Shown here one piece after another: positions 17,441 to 26,364 of a stretch of 64,000 nt of DNA. The notes beneath the pieces were generated by a model. That model saw nothing but the letters and a program-made list of their open reading frames with translations. It made no database searches and was not told where the DNA came from. Origin of the DNA: Sphingobacteriia bacterium (GTDB lineage Bacteria > Bacteroidota > Bacteroidia > NS11-12g > UBA955). The first letter of the stretch is position 1. Each line of letters begins with the position of its first letter. The position numbers and the translations under genes are program-made. The DNA is taken from the NCBI GenBank assembly GCA_021151535.1, contig JAGKXC010000007.1, positions 9,207 through 73,206 on the forward strand. Direction: 5' to 3'.

Positions 17441-20383
17441 ATGAAAAAAGTACTTGTAGTTATTTTTGGACTAATGAGCTTGGGCATACATGCTCAGCAG
17501 CGCATTGGCGGTTATTCGCAAGAAAAGTCTGCAAACTGGGTAATGACGCGTTACGTTGGAGACCCATTGGCTGTGCGTGAGTACAAGTTCAACAATGGAT
17601 TAACGTTAATTACTAGTAATCAAAGTAGTACAAAGCGTGTGTACACAATGGTTGCGGTGAGGACGGGTTCTAAGAATGATCCAAAAACAAATACGGGTTT
17701 GGCTCATTATTTAGAGCACATGTTGTTTAAAGGAACGGACAAATACGGTACGTTGAATTGGGAGAAGGAGAAGCCATTATTGGCTCAAATTGATGCTTTG
17801 TATGAGAAGTACAATGTTACTACTGATCCTGTGCAGCGCAAGTTGATTTATCGCGCGATTGATAGTGTGAGTGGATTGGCTGCAAAATGGGCGATTGCCA
17901 ATGAATATGATAAAATGTGTGGTGCATTGGGTGCGGAAGGAACCAATGCGTTTACTTCTAATGATATGACGGTTTATGTAAACGACATTCCAAACAACAA
18001 GATTCCTGCTTGGTTGGCGTTGGAATCGGAGCGATTTAGAAATCCGATTTTGCGTTTGTTTCATACAGAGTTAGAGGCGGTTTATGAGGAGAAGAATATT
18101 GGAATGGACCGTGAGGACGATAAAGTTTGGGAGACATTGTACGGCGAGTTATTTAAGAAGCATAATTATGGATTGCAGACTACCATTGGCACGGTTGAGC
18201 ATTTGAAAAACCCGAGTTTGGTGGCCATTCGTGAGTATTACAATAAGTATTATGTGGCGAACAACATGGCAATTATTATGAGTGGAGATTTCAATCCAGA
18301 TTCGGTTGCTGCGGATGTTTGGAAGCAATTCTCTAAGATGCGCACAGGTGATGTACCCTCTTATGTTTATGAGTGGGAAGATTTAAGAAATGTTGAGAGA
18401 ACCTTTGATGTATCTGGACCTAAGGCTGAGTATGTAACAATTGGTTACAGAATTCCTGGAGCTGGAACGAAAGAGGCAAGAATTGCCAATATGATATCCA
18501 TGTTGTTGAGCAATAGTACTGCTGGTTTATTGGATTTGGATTTGGTACAAAAGCAAATGGTGATGGGTGCTTCGGCGGGCATTGACCAAATGAATGATTA
18601 TGGTGTTTTTGTGTTGATGGGCAATCCGCAGGAGGGTCAAACATTGGATTCGGTAAAGAATCTGTTGTTGATGGAAATGGAAAAAATTCGCAAGGGCGAT
18701 TTTGACGAGAACTTATTGAAAGCAATTGTTTTAAACGCGGATATTGATCGTTTGAAAAGCTTCAAAAACAATGATGATAGAACCAGATTTTTGATGCAGG
18801 CCTTTATTAATGGTATGGATTACAGAGATGCGTTTAACGAGTTGTGGGATATGTCGCAAATGACCAAAGAAAACATTGTTGACATGGCCAATGAATATTT
18901 GAATGCAGACAGGGTTGTGATTTATAAGCGAAAAGGGGAGTTGAGCAAGGGCAATAAAATTGAGAAGCCACAGATTTCGCCGGTTGAATTAAACCGTGAT
19001 AAGAGAAGTGCTTTCGTGGATAATTGGCTTAAGATACCGGCAAAAGAAGTATCGCCTACAATTATTGATTTAAATAAAGAAATTCAGAAAATTGTTGTAG
19101 CTAATGGCACTACGGAGGTGCGATATGTTAAGAACTCGAGCAATCGTTTGTTTAGGGTTGCTTACAGATACGACAAAGGCACCTGGGCAAATCCTGACCT
19201 AACTATTTTGAGTAATTACATGGAATATGCGGGTGGCGCAGGAATGTCGGCGGGCGATATCAGCATGAAGATGTACAAAATGGGTTGCAGTTACAGGGTA
19301 GTTACAAGTAGTTTATACACGGATGTTGTGATTGAGGGGCCTGAGGAGAGTTATGATGCGGCTACGAGTTTGGTGAGCAGCATTTGGGGCAATGTGGAAT
19401 TGAATGAGGGAATTTTAAAGCAATTGATTGGCGATATGATTAAGGCCAGAGAGGATGCAAAATCAGATCCAGCGATAATCAGAAGGATGCTAGCGCAGTA
19501 TGCGATTTACGGAGCGAAGAATCCGATGACCAATGTTAGAAGCACGTCTTATTTGAAGGCGATGAAAGTGGCGAGAATCAAGGAATTGATTAATGAATTA
19601 AAGAAAACTCCGATGCGTGTAGAATACTATGGCAGTAGGGATTTTAATTTGGTGGCAAAAGAAGTGGGCGCTGGCATTTTCCCATTAACGATGGTAAAGC
19701 CACAAGCAGGTGTGAGGCCTGAGATGACAATGTTTACCATGGCGGATCAGAAAGAGAGAATGGTGTATTTTGTAGATTACAAGCAAGTTCAGGCACATGT
19801 AAATTGGTGGCATAAGGGTTTGGTTTCTTCTGAATCTCAGGAGGCTAGAATTAATATGTTTAATCAGTATTTTGGTGGTGACATGAGTAGTGTTGTTTTC
19901 CAGAATATCCGTGAGGCGAAGGCGTTGGCTTACAGCACTTATTGTTTTGTGAGGGTACCTGATTATGCAGGTCAGCATGTGGGCATAATGGGATTTGTGG
20001 GAACGCAAGCTGATAAGATTCATGATGCAATTGGGGCGATGGAGGAATTAATGAATAAGATGCCTTTGGATACAGGGGTTTACAACTTGGCGAAGCAGAG
20101 TTTAATTAACCGATTGAATACCAATGTTATTGAGCCAGAATCTTATTTGGGCATGTATCAATATTTGGTAAATAAAGGATTTAGTGTTGTGATGCCCAGT
20201 GAGAACGAGCGAAAAATTGTAAATATTACTATGGACGATATCAAGAAATTCCATCAAGAGGAGTTGATTAATAAGCCTTGGGCGATGAGTGTTGTGGCTG
20301 ATAAAGAGAAGGTAAAAAAATCAGATTTAGCTAAATACGGTAAGGTTGTTGAGTTAAGTTTGACAGAGATTTTTGGATATTAA
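17441..20383 (+). CDS. M16 family zinc metallopeptidase (insulinase/pitrilysin type)
   Basis: A 980-residue exported peptidase with a signal peptide at 1-20 (MKKVLVVIFGL to HAQQ). The inverted zinc motif HYLEH is at residues 89-93, and the third ligand lies in the ELEAVYEEKN region. The protein has the full two-half architecture: an active N-terminal half (to about 480) and an inactive C-terminal half with the substrate-gripping region SVVFQNIREAKALAYSTY. It should degrade peptides in the periplasm. The start is set by the -7 box six bases upstream. A bidirectional terminator follows. Relatives are usually annotated as insulinase family proteins; the physiological substrate is unknown. Confidence 0.93.
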   Translation: MKKVLVVIFGLMSLGIHAQQRIGGYSQEKSANWVMTRYVGDPLAVREYKFNNGLTLITSNQSSTKRVYTMVAVRTGSKNDPKTNTGLAHYLEHMLFKGTDKYGTLNWEKEKPLLAQIDALYEKYNVTTDPVQRKLIYRAIDSVSGLAAKWAIANEYDKMCGALGAEGTNAFTSNDMTVYVNDIPNNKIPAWLALESERFRNPILRLFHTELEAVYEEKNIGMDREDDKVWETLYGELFKKHNYGLQTTIGTVEHLKNPSLVAIREYYNKYYVANNMAIIMSGDFNPDSVAADVWKQFSKMRTGDVPSYVYEWEDLRNVERTFDVSGPKAEYVTIGYRIPGAGTKEARIANMISMLLSNSTAGLLDLDLVQKQMVMGASAGIDQMNDYGVFVLMGNPQEGQTLDSVKNLLLMEMEKIRKGDFDENLLKAIVLNADIDRLKSFKNNDDRTRFLMQAFINGMDYRDAFNELWDMSQMTKENIVDMANEYLNADRVVIYKRKGELSKGNKIEKPQISPVELNRDKRSAFVDNWLKIPAKEVSPTIIDLNKEIQKIVVANGTTEVRYVKNSSNRLFRVAYRYDKGTWANPDLTILSNYMEYAGGAGMSAGDISMKMYKMGCSYRVVTSSLYTDVVIEGPEESYDAATSLVSSIWGNVELNEGILKQLIGDMIKAREDAKSDPAIIRRMLAQYAIYGAKNPMTNVRSTSYLKAMKVARIKELINELKKTPMRVEYYGSRDFNLVAKEVGAGIFPLTMVKPQAGVRPEMTMFTMADQKERMVYFVDYKQVQAHVNWWHKGLVSSESQEARINMFNQYFGGDMSSVVFQNIREAKALAYSTYCFVRVPDYAGQHVGIMGFVGTQADKIHDAIGAMEELMNKMPLDTGVYNLAKQSLINRLNTNVIEPESYLGMYQYLVNKGFSVVMPSENERKIVNITMDDIKKFHQEELINKPWAMSVVADKEKVKKSDLAKYGKVVELSLTEIFGY

Positions 20384-20400
20384 AATTAGTATAATGCATA

Positions 20401-20434
20401 AAAAAACCGCAGGGAATTTACCTGCGGTTTTTTT
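20401..20434. terminator. Bidirectional intrinsic terminator
   Basis: A 13-base arm (A run plus CCGCAGG), loop GAATTTA, and a complementary arm CCTGCGG plus T run. It lies between the convergent M16 peptidase and PHP phosphatase genes and can serve both. Confidence 0.9.
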
Positions 20435-20470
20435 GTTTAAATATGTTTTCAACGAAACAAGTTGTAGAGA

Positions 20471-21175
20471 TTATTTATGTGAAAGACTTTCGAAAAGTTG
20501 ATCGTTCTTTAGGTTGTATTGTTTGTAAAAATCTGCAAGTGATTCTTTGGTAAAGAAGCTTTTCAAAGCTTCTAAATGGCGTTCATGGTGCAAGTCTGTG
20601 CAAGCATAATCGTATAGTCCACTTTTCAACAGGTGCTGAGTAACCTTTTGTACGCCTTTTCCATAATAAGGGGTAACAGATAACAAGTTTAATTGGAATT
20701 CAAATCCTAGATCCTTTAGGTATTCGAAATAGGGCAGGTTATTATGGTAGTAGATGTATCTTTCTGGGTGAGCGAGTATAGGTTCAAATCCTTGAATTTG
20801 TAGTTCAAACGTAACGTGTTCAAGGTGGGTAGGTTTTTGGATATAGCTAAATTCAGTAAGGATTTTGTTGGAAGAGAAAGTTAGAAGAGGTTCTTTTTTA
20901 TTGATAAGAGAAATAAAAACATCATCGATCATGTATTCGGCGATGTAGTTGTAGTTGATGGCGAAATTATTATCTTTTGCGAAATTATTGAGGATTTGTG
21001 CTGCTTGGCCGATGGTATCGGGATTATTTGGATGTGTATCTGCAATTATATGTGGGCTGCAATAGAAGTCTGTAAAACCTAATTCTATTAAACCTTGGGT
21101 AAGTTGGATAGAGGTTTCCGGATTAGGTGAACCATCATCTATACCGGGTAGGAGGTGGTTATGAAAATCAAGCAT
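20471..21175 (-). CDS. PHP-type tyrosine-protein phosphatase (CpsB/CapC family)
   Basis: A 234-residue metal-dependent phosphatase of the PHP fold. Motifs are DFHNHLLPGIDDG (residues 3-15), CSPHI, EYMIDD, ILAHPERY and ACTDLHHE near the C-terminus. Relatives dephosphorylate the bacterial tyrosine kinase that controls capsule or exopolysaccharide export. No tyrosine kinase or export gene lies beside it, so the target is elsewhere. An exact -7 box (TAAATTTG, minus strand 21187-21180) is four bases before the ATG. Confidence 0.9.
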   Translation of the reverse strand: MLDFHNHLLPGIDDGSPNPETSIQLTQGLIELGFTDFYCSPHIIADTHPNNPDTIGQAAQILNNFAKDNNFAINYNYIAEYMIDDVFISLINKKEPLLTFSSNKILTEFSYIQKPTHLEHVTFELQIQGFEPILAHPERYIYYHNNLPYFEYLKDLGFEFQLNLLSVTPYYGKGVQKVTQHLLKSGLYDYACTDLHHERHLEALKSFFTKESLADFYKQYNLKNDQLFESLSHK

Positions 21176-21179
21176 TACG

Positions 21180-21187
21180 CAAATTTA
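21180..21187 (-). promoter_or_regulatory. -7 promoter box of the PHP phosphatase gene
   Basis: TAAATTTG, exact TAnnTTTG, four bases before the start codon, so the transcript should be leaderless or nearly so. Confidence 0.6.
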
Positions 21188-21520
21188 GTTGGTTGGATAT
21201 GGATGATGAATTGTGAAGATAGTGAAATATGATATGTTTTTGATAAAATGCCACAATATTGATTGAATACATACATTTTTTCTACCACTTTGAGTGGTAG
21301 GGGTTTGTTGTTGAATAATTAAGGTAATGGAACATACGGCGTTATGAAAATGTTTGTTAAAAGTAAAAAGGGTGAATTTTCGTCGAATTTTTTATACTTA
21401 AACGTTTAAAATTGTTGGATTTAGGTTGAAACCTTATATTTTCGAAAGGTTAGATTCAAAAACAATGTTTAAATATGACGTTGTTTAATTGTTGAATTTA
21501 ATAAATTAAGAAGAAACAAA
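21188..21520. other. AT-rich intergenic region before the MauG-like gene
   Basis: The longest gene-free stretch of the window. It holds the PHP phosphatase promoter at its left end, a perfect palindrome at 21282-21300 and an imperfect inverted repeat around 21434-21450 (AACCTT ... AAGGTT). I see no exact -7 box close to the gene at 21521, no RNA gene and no ORF with coding character. Confidence 0.6.
21282..21300. promoter_or_regulatory. Perfect palindrome, candidate operator
   Basis: CTACCACT-TTG-AGTGGTAG: 8-bp arms with a 3-base spacer, 221 bases before the MauG-like gene. It has no T run on its 3' side in either direction that would make it a terminator for a neighbouring gene, so a dimeric regulator site is the better guess. 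Confidence 0.4.
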
Positions 21521-22753
21521 ATGAATACAAGAAAATTTCAAATTGTGGCATTGTTAGCATTTGTAGGCACAGGCGCTTGGTTTTTATCAAGTTGTGAGGA
21601 TACAAATGTGATTACAACAAATGAATTGTCAACGCCAAAATTGTCAGCTTTTCCTGCCAATTATTCAACGGGCTCAATTTTGGGTGGCACTTTTAATATT
21701 AAAGATATTCTAAAGAACAATGCTTTTAATAAAACTGGCGGTTTTGGTGGTGTGTTCATCGATCCTGGTTTTGGCGCAGCAGATCCTGAGTTAATGCAAG
21801 CTGCTGATTTGTATAGCGATGCTTCTGTAGAATTGGGAAGAGTGTTGTTTTACGACAAGAAATTAAGTTTGAACAATACGATTGCTTGTGGATCTTGTCA
21901 CGTACAATCTGCGGCTTTCAGTGATAAAATGCCATTTAGTGTTGGTTTTGGCGGACAGAAGACCACCAGAAACAGTATGGCAATTTGCAATCCTGTTTTC
22001 TTGAATAACATGTTCTGGGATTCTCGCGCTGCAGGTTCATTGGATTTGAGCACAAGACCGGTTTTCAATCACATTGAAATGGGAATGGAGAATGACGAAA
22101 TGTTGGAGAGCAAATTGGCTGCAACTTCTTATTATCCTGAATTATTCTTGAAAGCATATGGCGATAGCAAAGTTACAAGAGGTAGAATTTCAATGTCGAT
22201 TTCTCACTTCTTGTCAGCTATGGTTACTGGTAATTCTAAATTTGACCAAGCACAACAAGGATCTATTGGTGGTGCTACAGCTCAGTTTACTGATTTAGAG
22301 AAAATGGGTATGGATTTGTTCTTCAGCGATAGAGCACGTTGTTCTAGATGTCATAATGGTCAAAACTTCTCTGCGCCTGATGATCCAGGAAGAGGTGGAT
22401 ATGGTGCACCTACTGTTAAAGGTACTGCTAATATTGGTTTAGAGAGAATTTACAAAGACAATGGCAAGGAGAATGGAAAATTCAGAATTCCTAGTTTGAG
22501 AAACGTTGAATTAAGCGGACCTTATATGCATGACGGTCGTTTTGCCACTTTGGAACAGGTGATTGATCATTACAGCAGAGGCATTCAGCCACATGCTCAT
22601 TTAGATGAGAATTTGAAGGACAACCAAGGCAATCCGATTAAGTTAAACTTTACGGATCAAGAGAAGGAGGCTTTGTTGGCTTTCTTAAGAACCTTGACGG
22701 ATTATAGTTTCTTGCAAGACAAGAGATTCAGCAATCCATTCATTAACAATTAA
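21521..22753 (+). CDS. Di-haem cytochrome c peroxidase / MauG-like lipoprotein
   Basis: A 410-residue envelope redox protein. The N-terminus is a lipoprotein signal (WFLSSCED, Cys near 25). The two haem c sites are CGSCH (residues 123-127) and CSRCH (274-278), with PYMHDGRFATLEQVIDHYSRG near the C-terminus as in the family. It either reduces hydrogen peroxide or oxidises a protein partner as MauG does. Unlike the paralogue at 60851 it has no MbnP-like partner next to it. A strong terminator follows. The long AT-rich upstream region and its palindrome suggest dedicated regulation. Confidence 0.9.
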   Translation: MNTRKFQIVALLAFVGTGAWFLSSCEDTNVITTNELSTPKLSAFPANYSTGSILGGTFNIKDILKNNAFNKTGGFGGVFIDPGFGAADPELMQAADLYSDASVELGRVLFYDKKLSLNNTIACGSCHVQSAAFSDKMPFSVGFGGQKTTRNSMAICNPVFLNNMFWDSRAAGSLDLSTRPVFNHIEMGMENDEMLESKLAATSYYPELFLKAYGDSKVTRGRISMSISHFLSAMVTGNSKFDQAQQGSIGGATAQFTDLEKMGMDLFFSDRARCSRCHNGQNFSAPDDPGRGGYGAPTVKGTANIGLERIYKDNGKENGKFRIPSLRNVELSGPYMHDGRFATLEQVIDHYSRGIQPHAHLDENLKDNQGNPIKLNFTDQEKEALLAFLRTLTDYSFLQDKRFSNPFINN

Positions 22754-22772
22754 GATAATTCATTGAAATAGT

Positions 22773-22802
22773 AAAAGAGCCGCTTTATGCGGCTCTTTTT
22801 TT
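22773..22802 (+). terminator. Intrinsic terminator after the MauG-like gene
   Basis: AAAAGAGCCGC, loop TTTAT, GCGGCTCTTTTTTT. An apparent ATG at 22787 for the next gene lies inside this hairpin and is not a likely start. Confidence 0.9.
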
Positions 22803-22817
22803 GCGTTTACTTTTTGG

Positions 22818-22825
22818 TATCTTCG
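22818..22825 (+). promoter_or_regulatory. -7 promoter box of the ATP-grasp gene
   Basis: TATCTTCG, one mismatch to TAnnTTTG, six bases before the GTG at 22832. It supports that GTG rather than the ATG at 22787. Confidence 0.5.
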
Positions 22826-22831
22826 CTGCAG

Positions 22832-23953
22832 GTGAAACAGACAGTATTTATTCCATCAGGTGCGGGCGCGCCGGGTTTTGCGGGGATTTGTAAGGAGTTG
22901 CAACAATTGGGTGGCTATCGCGTAGTTGCGGGCGACATGCGTACTGGGGTTTACGGTGCATCCTTAGCGGATGAATTTGTTGTGATGCCGAGTAGTATGG
23001 ATGAGGGGTATGTGGAGGCGGTGATTAGGAATGCCAAGGAGTTTGCGGCAGGGGTGATATTACCTATTACCACCGCCGAGTTGATGGTATTATCAAAAAA
23101 CCGAAAGCAGATTGAGGAAAGTACGGGCGCAACGGTGATAGTAAGTGAAATAAATGGGTTGGAAATTGCGAACAACAAGGGCAGGCTTTACGAGTTTTGT
23201 GAAGAAAACGGATTTCGGGTTCCGGCATTTGATATTGTTAGTAATTGTTCTGAATTTGAAGATGCTTGTTCAACGCTAGGGATATCTCATCGCGATTTAT
23301 GTTTTAAACCTGTGATAGGAAATGGGAGTAGGGGTTTTGGCTTGGTCAGTCAATCGGTGAATGATAATTGGTTGGTTGAAAAGGCGGGATTGTTGGCGTT
23401 GGATGTAGATGAATGGAAAAAGCGATTGCCTGATGGGCAATTTGAAAACGATTTGTTGCTCAGTGTTTATTTGCCGGGCATTGAGTTTTCGATTGATATG
23501 TTATGTGAAAATGGGAAGGTTTTGAAATGTTTTCCCAGAAGTAGAGATAAGATGATAGGTGGAATTAGTGTTGCAGGAACATGGATGAGAGAGGAAAAAT
23601 TGATGGGTGATTGTGTGGCATTGGCGGGTGCGTTAGGCCTTCATGGTGTAATCGGTATGCAGTGGAAAATGGGTGTTGACGGTGAATTGTATTTATTAGA
23701 AATCAATCCCAGGTTACAAGGTACAACATGCGCACTAAATTTAGTGGGCGAACATTTAGCTGTTGATACGGTAAATATGGCTTTAGGAAAGAGGGTTGAT
23801 GAGATGGAGGGAATGGAAACATTTTATGCTAACAACGGGGAAATGGATATAAATTATATAGAAGGTGCAACGTTGGAATCGCCCGTGGGTAAGAAAACCT
23901 TTCAAGGGTGGGGTAAATCATTTGTTCGGTTTTGGGAAGAGCGGTTGCTGTGA
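22832..23953 (+). CDS. ATP-grasp domain protein (carbamoyl-phosphate synthase-like)
   Basis: A 373-residue ATP-grasp ligase of unknown substrate. The N-terminus (VKQTVFIPSGAGAPGFAG) is a Rossmann-like pre-ATP-grasp domain. FKPVIGNGSRGFGLV is the ATP-binding loop, and LEINPRLQGTT carries the metal-binding Glu and Asn. Such proteins join a carboxylate to an amine or similar nucleophile and often make peptides or modified cofactors. The first ATG (22787) is buried in the preceding terminator; the GTG at 22832, six bases after a near-consensus -7 box, is chosen. No neighbouring gene reveals the product. Confidence 0.82.
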   Translation: MKQTVFIPSGAGAPGFAGICKELQQLGGYRVVAGDMRTGVYGASLADEFVVMPSSMDEGYVEAVIRNAKEFAAGVILPITTAELMVLSKNRKQIEESTGATVIVSEINGLEIANNKGRLYEFCEENGFRVPAFDIVSNCSEFEDACSTLGISHRDLCFKPVIGNGSRGFGLVSQSVNDNWLVEKAGLLALDVDEWKKRLPDGQFENDLLLSVYLPGIEFSIDMLCENGKVLKCFPRSRDKMIGGISVAGTWMREEKLMGDCVALAGALGLHGVIGMQWKMGVDGELYLLEINPRLQGTTCALNLVGEHLAVDTVNMALGKRVDEMEGMETFYANNGEMDINYIEGATLESPVGKKTFQGWGKSFVRFWEERLL

Positions 23954-24050
23954 ATGTAACTTGTGGTAAGGTTTCTAAGAAGGAGAATCGCGTGGCAAAT
24001 TGAACCTTAACGTTCAAGTTTAGTATGATTATAAATTTTATAAGGGGTGG

Positions 24051-24080
24051 TTGTTAAAAAGTTAAGTTTGGTTATCTTTG
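24051..24080 (+). promoter_or_regulatory. Complete promoter of the small membrane protein gene
   Basis: TTG at 24051-24053, a 19-base spacer, and TATCTTTG at 24073-24080, followed after seven bases by ATG. This is the best full match to the Bacteroidota -33/-7 promoter in the window. Confidence 0.7.
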
Positions 24081-24087
24081 CCTCATT

Positions 24088-24243
24088 ATGACAGAGAAGA
24101 AACGCAACACCACCGGCTATTGGATTTTGTGCCTGGTTAGCGCTTTGGCCCTAACTTATTTCACACTTTTCTTGCCTCAGGCATTTTGGTTGGGCTTACC
24201 CACTTTCTTTGGTGGATTGGCTATGGCCATGGATTGGGTATAA
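24088..24243 (+). CDS. Small membrane protein, 51 residues
   Basis: ATG at 24088, TAA at 24241-24243. The product starts MTEKKRNTTGYW and has two hydrophobic segments (about residues 11-30 and 32-46) separated by Pro-containing turns, ending AMAMDWV. I do not recognise a family. Support comes from the full promoter immediately upstream, the basic-then-hydrophobic layout of a membrane protein and codon use like its neighbours. It lies between the ATP-grasp gene and accA, 75 bases before the accA start, and might share its transcript with accA. Function unknown. Confidence 0.72.
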   Translation: MTEKKRNTTGYWILCLVSALALTYFTLFLPQAFWLGLPTFFGGLAMAMDWV

Positions 24244-24318
24244 TCGTTTTAATTCATTTTACTGCATCGCCAGTCTTTGAAAAGGGATTGGGCGGTGTTT
24301 TATTGCAAAAACAAAATT

Positions 24319-25278
24319 ATGGCAAACACAAACTGGTTTGATTTCGAAAAAGACATTGTAGCTTTAATCGAGCAACTGGAGAAAACCAAGGAAACCCACG
24401 AAAAGGGCAAATTGGATATGTCTGATATGATTGCTTCACTTGAGCAAAAGATTCAAGAAGCTAAGGAGCATACTTATTCTCAACTTACGGGTTGGCAGAA
24501 GGTGCAAATTAGCCGTCACCCAAACAGACCTTATTCATTGGATTACATTGAGAATATTGCCACCAATTTTACGGAATTGCATGGTGATAGACATGTAAAG
24601 GACGATAAAGCGATTGTTGGTGGATTTGCGCAAATTGATGGAAAGCCGGTGATGATTATCGGTCAGCAGAAGGGAAGAAATACCAAAGAACGTCAGTTAA
24701 GAAATTTCGGCATGCCAAATCCTGAGGGATATCGCAAGGCATTGAGGTTGATGAAGTTGGCGGAAAAGTTTAACGTTCCGGTTGTAACCTTGATTGATAC
24801 GCCGGGTGCATCGCCGGGATTGGAAGCAGAAGAAAGAGGACAGGGCGAGGCAATTGCGAAGAATTTGATGGAAATGAGTGTATTGAGGGTGCCTGTAATT
24901 TGTATTGTAATAGGAGAAGGTGCGAGTGGCGGTGCATTGGGTATTGGTGTTGGCGATAAGGTGTTGATGATGCAGTACACTTGGTACAGTGTAATATCAC
25001 CAGAAAGTTGCAGCAGTATTCTTTGGAGAACTTGGGACAAAAAAGAAATTGCAGCAGATGCTTTGAAATTATCTGCCAACGATATGATGGGTAATGGTTT
25101 AGTAGATGGCATTATCCCTGAACCTTTGGGCGGTGCACACCATGATCCTGAAGTTGCATATACAAATATCAAAGAGGCCATTTTGAGAGAGCTTACTGCT
25201 TTGGAAAAAATGGATGCTGATGATAGAATCATGAAGAGAATTGAGAAATTCTCAGGCATGGGCGTAGTTGTTGAATAA
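24319..25278 (+). CDS. accA: Acetyl-CoA carboxylase carboxyltransferase subunit alpha
   Basis: Transfers the carboxyl group from biotin to acetyl-CoA to make malonyl-CoA, the first committed step of fatty acid synthesis, as a complex with AccD. The 319-residue length is normal. Motifs include [43 protein letters not shown] and [15 protein letters not shown]. The ORF is open from 24277, but the ATG at 24319 matches family starts. The stop overlaps the next start (TAATG), so the FabK-like reductase is co-translated. Confidence 0.96.
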   Translation: MANTNWFDFEKDIVALIEQLEKTKETHEKGKLDMSDMIASLEQKIQEAKEHTYSQLTGWQKVQISRHPNRPYSLDYIENIATNFTELHGDRHVKDDKAIVGGFAQIDGKPVMIIGQQKGRNTKERQLRNFGMPNPEGYRKALRLMKLAEKFNVPVVTLIDTPGASPGLEAEERGQGEAIAKNLMEMSVLRVPVICIVIGEGASGGALGIGVGDKVLMMQYTWYSVISPESCSSILWRTWDKKEIAADALKLSANDMMGNGLVDGIIPEPLGGAHHDPEVAYTNIKEAILRELTALEKMDADDRIMKRIEKFSGMGVVVE

Positions 25279-26222
25279 TGAACAACCGAATAACTCAACT
25301 ATTTGGTATTGAATACCCCATTATTCAAGGTGGGATGATTTGGTGCAGTGGTTGGGAATTGGCAAGTGCTGTTTCCGAGGCAGGCGGTTTGGGCTTGATA
25401 GGAAGTGGGAGTATGTATCCTGAAATACTAAGGGATCAGATTCGCAAATGCAAGGCGGCAACACAAAAGCCATTTGGCGTGAATGTGCCTTTACTTTATC
25501 CGAATATTGAAGATCATTTACAGATTATTGTAGAGGAAGGGGTAAAAATTGTATTTACCAGTGCGGGCAATCCTGCAAAGTACACCAGTTGGTTAAAAGA
25601 GCGTGGAATTACTGTGGTGCATGTGGTTGCTAATTTGAAGTTTGCAAAGAAGTGTGAAGAGGCGGGTGTTGATGCCATTGTTGCAGAGGGTTTTGAGGCC
25701 GGTGGACATAATGGCCGGGAGGAAACAACTACTTTGTGTTTGATACCGATGGTAAAAGAACAAGTAAAGTTGCCTTTGATTGCTGCAGGTGGTATTGGAT
25801 CCGGCGAAGCGATGGCGGCTGTATTTTGTTTGGGCGCGGAGGGTGTACAAGTTGGAAGCAGATTTGCGGCAACCAAAGAAAGTAGTGCTCATGAGGCATT
25901 TAAAAATGCCATTATTGCTGCTAGCGATGGTTCAACTGCATTAACTTTAAAAGAAATTACACCGGTAAGATTGATCAAGAATGCATTTTATAATCAGGTG
26001 CAAGAAATGTATCAAAAAGGTGCATCAGTAGAAGAATTACAAACATTATTGGGCCGGGGCAGAGCCAAGAAGGGCATGTTTGAAGGCGATATGGAAGAAG
26101 GGGAGTTAGAGATTGGGCAGGTTTCAGCTATTATTCATGATATTCCAACAGCTGGTGAAGTTGTGAAACAGATGATGACAGGTTTTGAGACGGTGGTAAA
26201 TCGTTTTAAGTCGGAATTTTAA
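25278..26222 (+). CDS. FabK-type enoyl-ACP reductase / nitronate monooxygenase family flavoprotein
   Basis: A 314-residue FMN enzyme. Homologues are often annotated as nitronate monooxygenase, but the pattern fits FabK: YPIIQGGMIWCSGWELASAV near the start, TSAGNPAKYTSWL, EGFEAGGHNG with the catalytic-type His, AAGGIGSGEAMAA and VQVGSRFAATKES for FMN. The gene overlaps accA by one base (TAATG), which points to the last step of the fatty acid elongation cycle. What is seen is the family; FabK function is inference from similarity and linkage. Whether a FabI exists elsewhere is unknown. Confidence 0.85.
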   Translation: MNNRITQLFGIEYPIIQGGMIWCSGWELASAVSEAGGLGLIGSGSMYPEILRDQIRKCKAATQKPFGVNVPLLYPNIEDHLQIIVEEGVKIVFTSAGNPAKYTSWLKERGITVVHVVANLKFAKKCEEAGVDAIVAEGFEAGGHNGREETTTLCLIPMVKEQVKLPLIAAGGIGSGEAMAAVFCLGAEGVQVGSRFAATKESSAHEAFKNAIIAASDGSTALTLKEITPVRLIKNAFYNQVQEMYQKGASVEELQTLLGRGRAKKGMFEGDMEEGELEIGQVSAIIHDIPTAGEVVKQMMTGFETVVNRFKSEF

Positions 26223-26364
26223 TACTGTATCGAAGCGCGCAGAGTGCATCGCCCGAGGATGAAGTACTGAAAATACAATTCACTAAAAATTGATGGATTC
26301 ATTGAGAAATACTCGTTAATATTGAAGTCTAAAAGCAGGAACTGTGGATCAAGAGGCTAATAAA

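Noticed and set aside
22787..22831. ATG at 22787 as start of the ATP-grasp gene
   Set aside because: It lies in the terminator hairpin of the preceding gene and upstream of the promoter box.
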